DNA from: Amorphoplanes friuliensis DSM 7358
GTDB taxonomy: Bacteria; Actinomycetota; Actinomycetes; Mycobacteriales; Micromonosporaceae
NCBI RefSeq assembly: GCF_000494755.1
Contig: NC_022657.1
Span: 2,580,001-2,644,000 of the forward strand
DNA: 64,000 nt
Direction of reading: 5' to 3'
A model generated the notes under the pieces. That model did not search any database and was not told the DNA's origin. It saw only the letters and a list, made by a program, of their open reading frames with translations. Below are positions 63,288 through 64,000 of this stretch, piece after piece. Position 1 is the first letter of the stretch; the number at the start of each line of letters is the position of its first letter. The position numbers were made by a program, and so were the translations under genes.

Positions 63288-63677
63288 CTAGGCGGGCAGC
63301 ACCTCGGCGATCTTCTCCGGACCCCAGGCCGGTGCTGACTCGCCGGCCCGCGGCTCGTCGCCCGCATCCAGGAACATGCCTTCCGGGCCGCCAGGGGAGT
63401 ACATGAAGACCATCCGTGCGCTGTGCACTCCGCGGTTGAAGAAGGAGTGGCTGATACCCGGCGGTACCAAGACGAAGTCTCCCTGCCGCGCAGTGAACCG
63501 ACGATCGCCGTCCAGAAACTCGAGCTCACCGGAGAGAAGGTAGAACGCCTCGCTCTCACTCCTGTGCGCATGCGGATCGGAACCACGCCCTGGTGGGACA
63601 GTCGCGTCAATGAAACCGAGCGCGACACCCGTGTTGGCTGCGATGGCCTTCACCGTGTAAACGTCACCGCCACCCAT
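63288..63677 (-). CDS. Cupin domain protein, 5' end frameshifted
   Basis: A 129-residue cupin: GSDPHAHRSESEAFYLLSGELEFLDGDRRFTARQGDFVLVPPGISHSFFNRG, with the His/Glu metal ligands (H-x-H, E, H). The annotated ATG starts MGGGDVYTVKAIAANTG. Just upstream another frame reads DPDDPRCRRPGAMYVPAGEGVTKWVA, the usual N-terminus of this family, so one base seems gained or lost near 63665. A MerR-type promoter lies further upstream. Either the short form is used or the gene is newly damaged. Confidence 0.75.
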   Translation of the reverse strand: MGGGDVYTVKAIAANTGVALGFIDATVPPGRGSDPHAHRSESEAFYLLSGELEFLDGDRRFTARQGDFVLVPPGISHSFFNRGVHSARMVFMYSPGGPEGMFLDAGDEPRAGESAPAWGPEKIAEVLPA

Positions 63678-63768
63678 TTGGTGACGCCTTCGCCCGCCGG
63701 GACGTACATCGCGCCCGGTCGGCGACAGCGCGGGTCATCCGGGTCGACGGCGGGTATGGGGAAGACTC

Positions 63769-63799
63769 ATTGCATTCTCTGTTCCAGGAACATGGTCGA
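63769..63799 (-). promoter_or_regulatory. MerR-type promoter, site D
   Basis: On the minus strand, TCGACC (63794-63799), a 19-bp spacer containing ATGTTCCTGGAACAG, the same core as site A, and TGCAAT (63769-63774). It directs transcription into the cupin gene. No other gene is recognised from 63800 to the window end. Confidence 0.6.
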
Positions 63800-64000
63800 G
63801 GACACATCGCACGAACATGGTTGAGCTGAGCAGTCGCCGCGAGACCGTGGACGTTCTGCGTCCCAGCGCCTGAAAACGGGCCGCACGAGCCGCTCGAATG
63901 GTTTCATGCGCCGCCGCCGGTAGCGTCGGCGACTCCGAGGCGACCTTCACCTGGACTATCACGTCACCGACCGCGTCCATGTCGGATGTGCTGAATCAGA

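Noticed and set aside
63735..63980. An 81-codon minus-strand ORF at the window end
   Set aside because: It runs through the MerR-type promoter of the cupin gene and has no recognisable features.

Overview
The window is GC-rich with tight actinobacterial gene packing, GTG/TTG starts and 1-8 bp start/stop overlaps. A MoxR-DUF58-transglutaminase operon, LtrA, F420-type enzymes, a DUF2637 conjugation protein and a CmtR-like regulator point to a filamentous actinomycete. Micromonosporaceae (Actinoplanes-like) is my inference; nothing in the sequence fixes the species.

Layout. 1-4.8 kb: a TetR-controlled set (alpha/beta hydrolase, TetR, LtrA, DUF998, epoxide hydrolase) ending in a strong hairpin. 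4.8-9.3 kb: YCII protein; an operon of an Aer-type PAS protein, a soluble MCP and a SpoIIE phosphatase; a CmtR-like/cation transporter pair. 9.3-18.2 kb: a large operon of fibronectin-III surface protein, MoxR ATPase, DUF58 and transglutaminase-like protein, plus a TPR/FN3 membrane protein. 18.4-19.5 kb: tRNA-Leu(GAG) overlapped by a decayed serine recombinase and fused fragments of other genes, a typical integration scar.

19.7-31 kb is a conflict or defence island. A compact five-gene cassette encodes a TIR protein, a MoxR-type AAA ATPase, a degenerate vWA-like protein, a large protein with an LCAT-like fold whose nucleophile serine is glycine, and a DUF4231/SLATT-like membrane protein. Next come a second TIR gene whose membrane anchor lies in another reading frame, relics of WXG100-like and HEAT-repeat genes, and a DUF4062-STAND NTPase of 951 residues that starts 4 nt after a cold-shock protein gene. 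This is the best candidate for an undescribed system.

31-45 kb is mobile and plastic: an IS6 relic, a conjugation remnant (VirB6/TrbL-like, VirB2-like pilin, sigma-like protein, DUF2637 protein), a broken IS5 element, and two near-identical IS5-family copies bracketing about 5 kb of cargo. The cargo includes a gene interrupted by 28 consecutive G and a secreted protein with a very recent internal duplication. The DUF2637 gene carries 15 copies of the hexamer GTTCCG/CGGAAC within 451 bp, in five codon phase/strand contexts, which suggests a DNA-level recognition array.

45-64 kb holds accessory metabolic, secreted and regulatory genes: an S51 peptidase-ASCH fusion, lipoprotein, HTH-TM protein, F420-type enzymes, aldo/keto reductase, Fer4_19-CDGSH protein, GNAT, S33 peptidase, MerR, LAL-type LuxR, orphan histidine kinase and cupin. 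Four promoters here share a 19-bp spacer with a GGAAC core and look like one MerR regulon. The MerR gene at 57544-58296 is the obvious candidate regulator. No rRNA, CRISPR array or complete biosynthetic cluster was seen.
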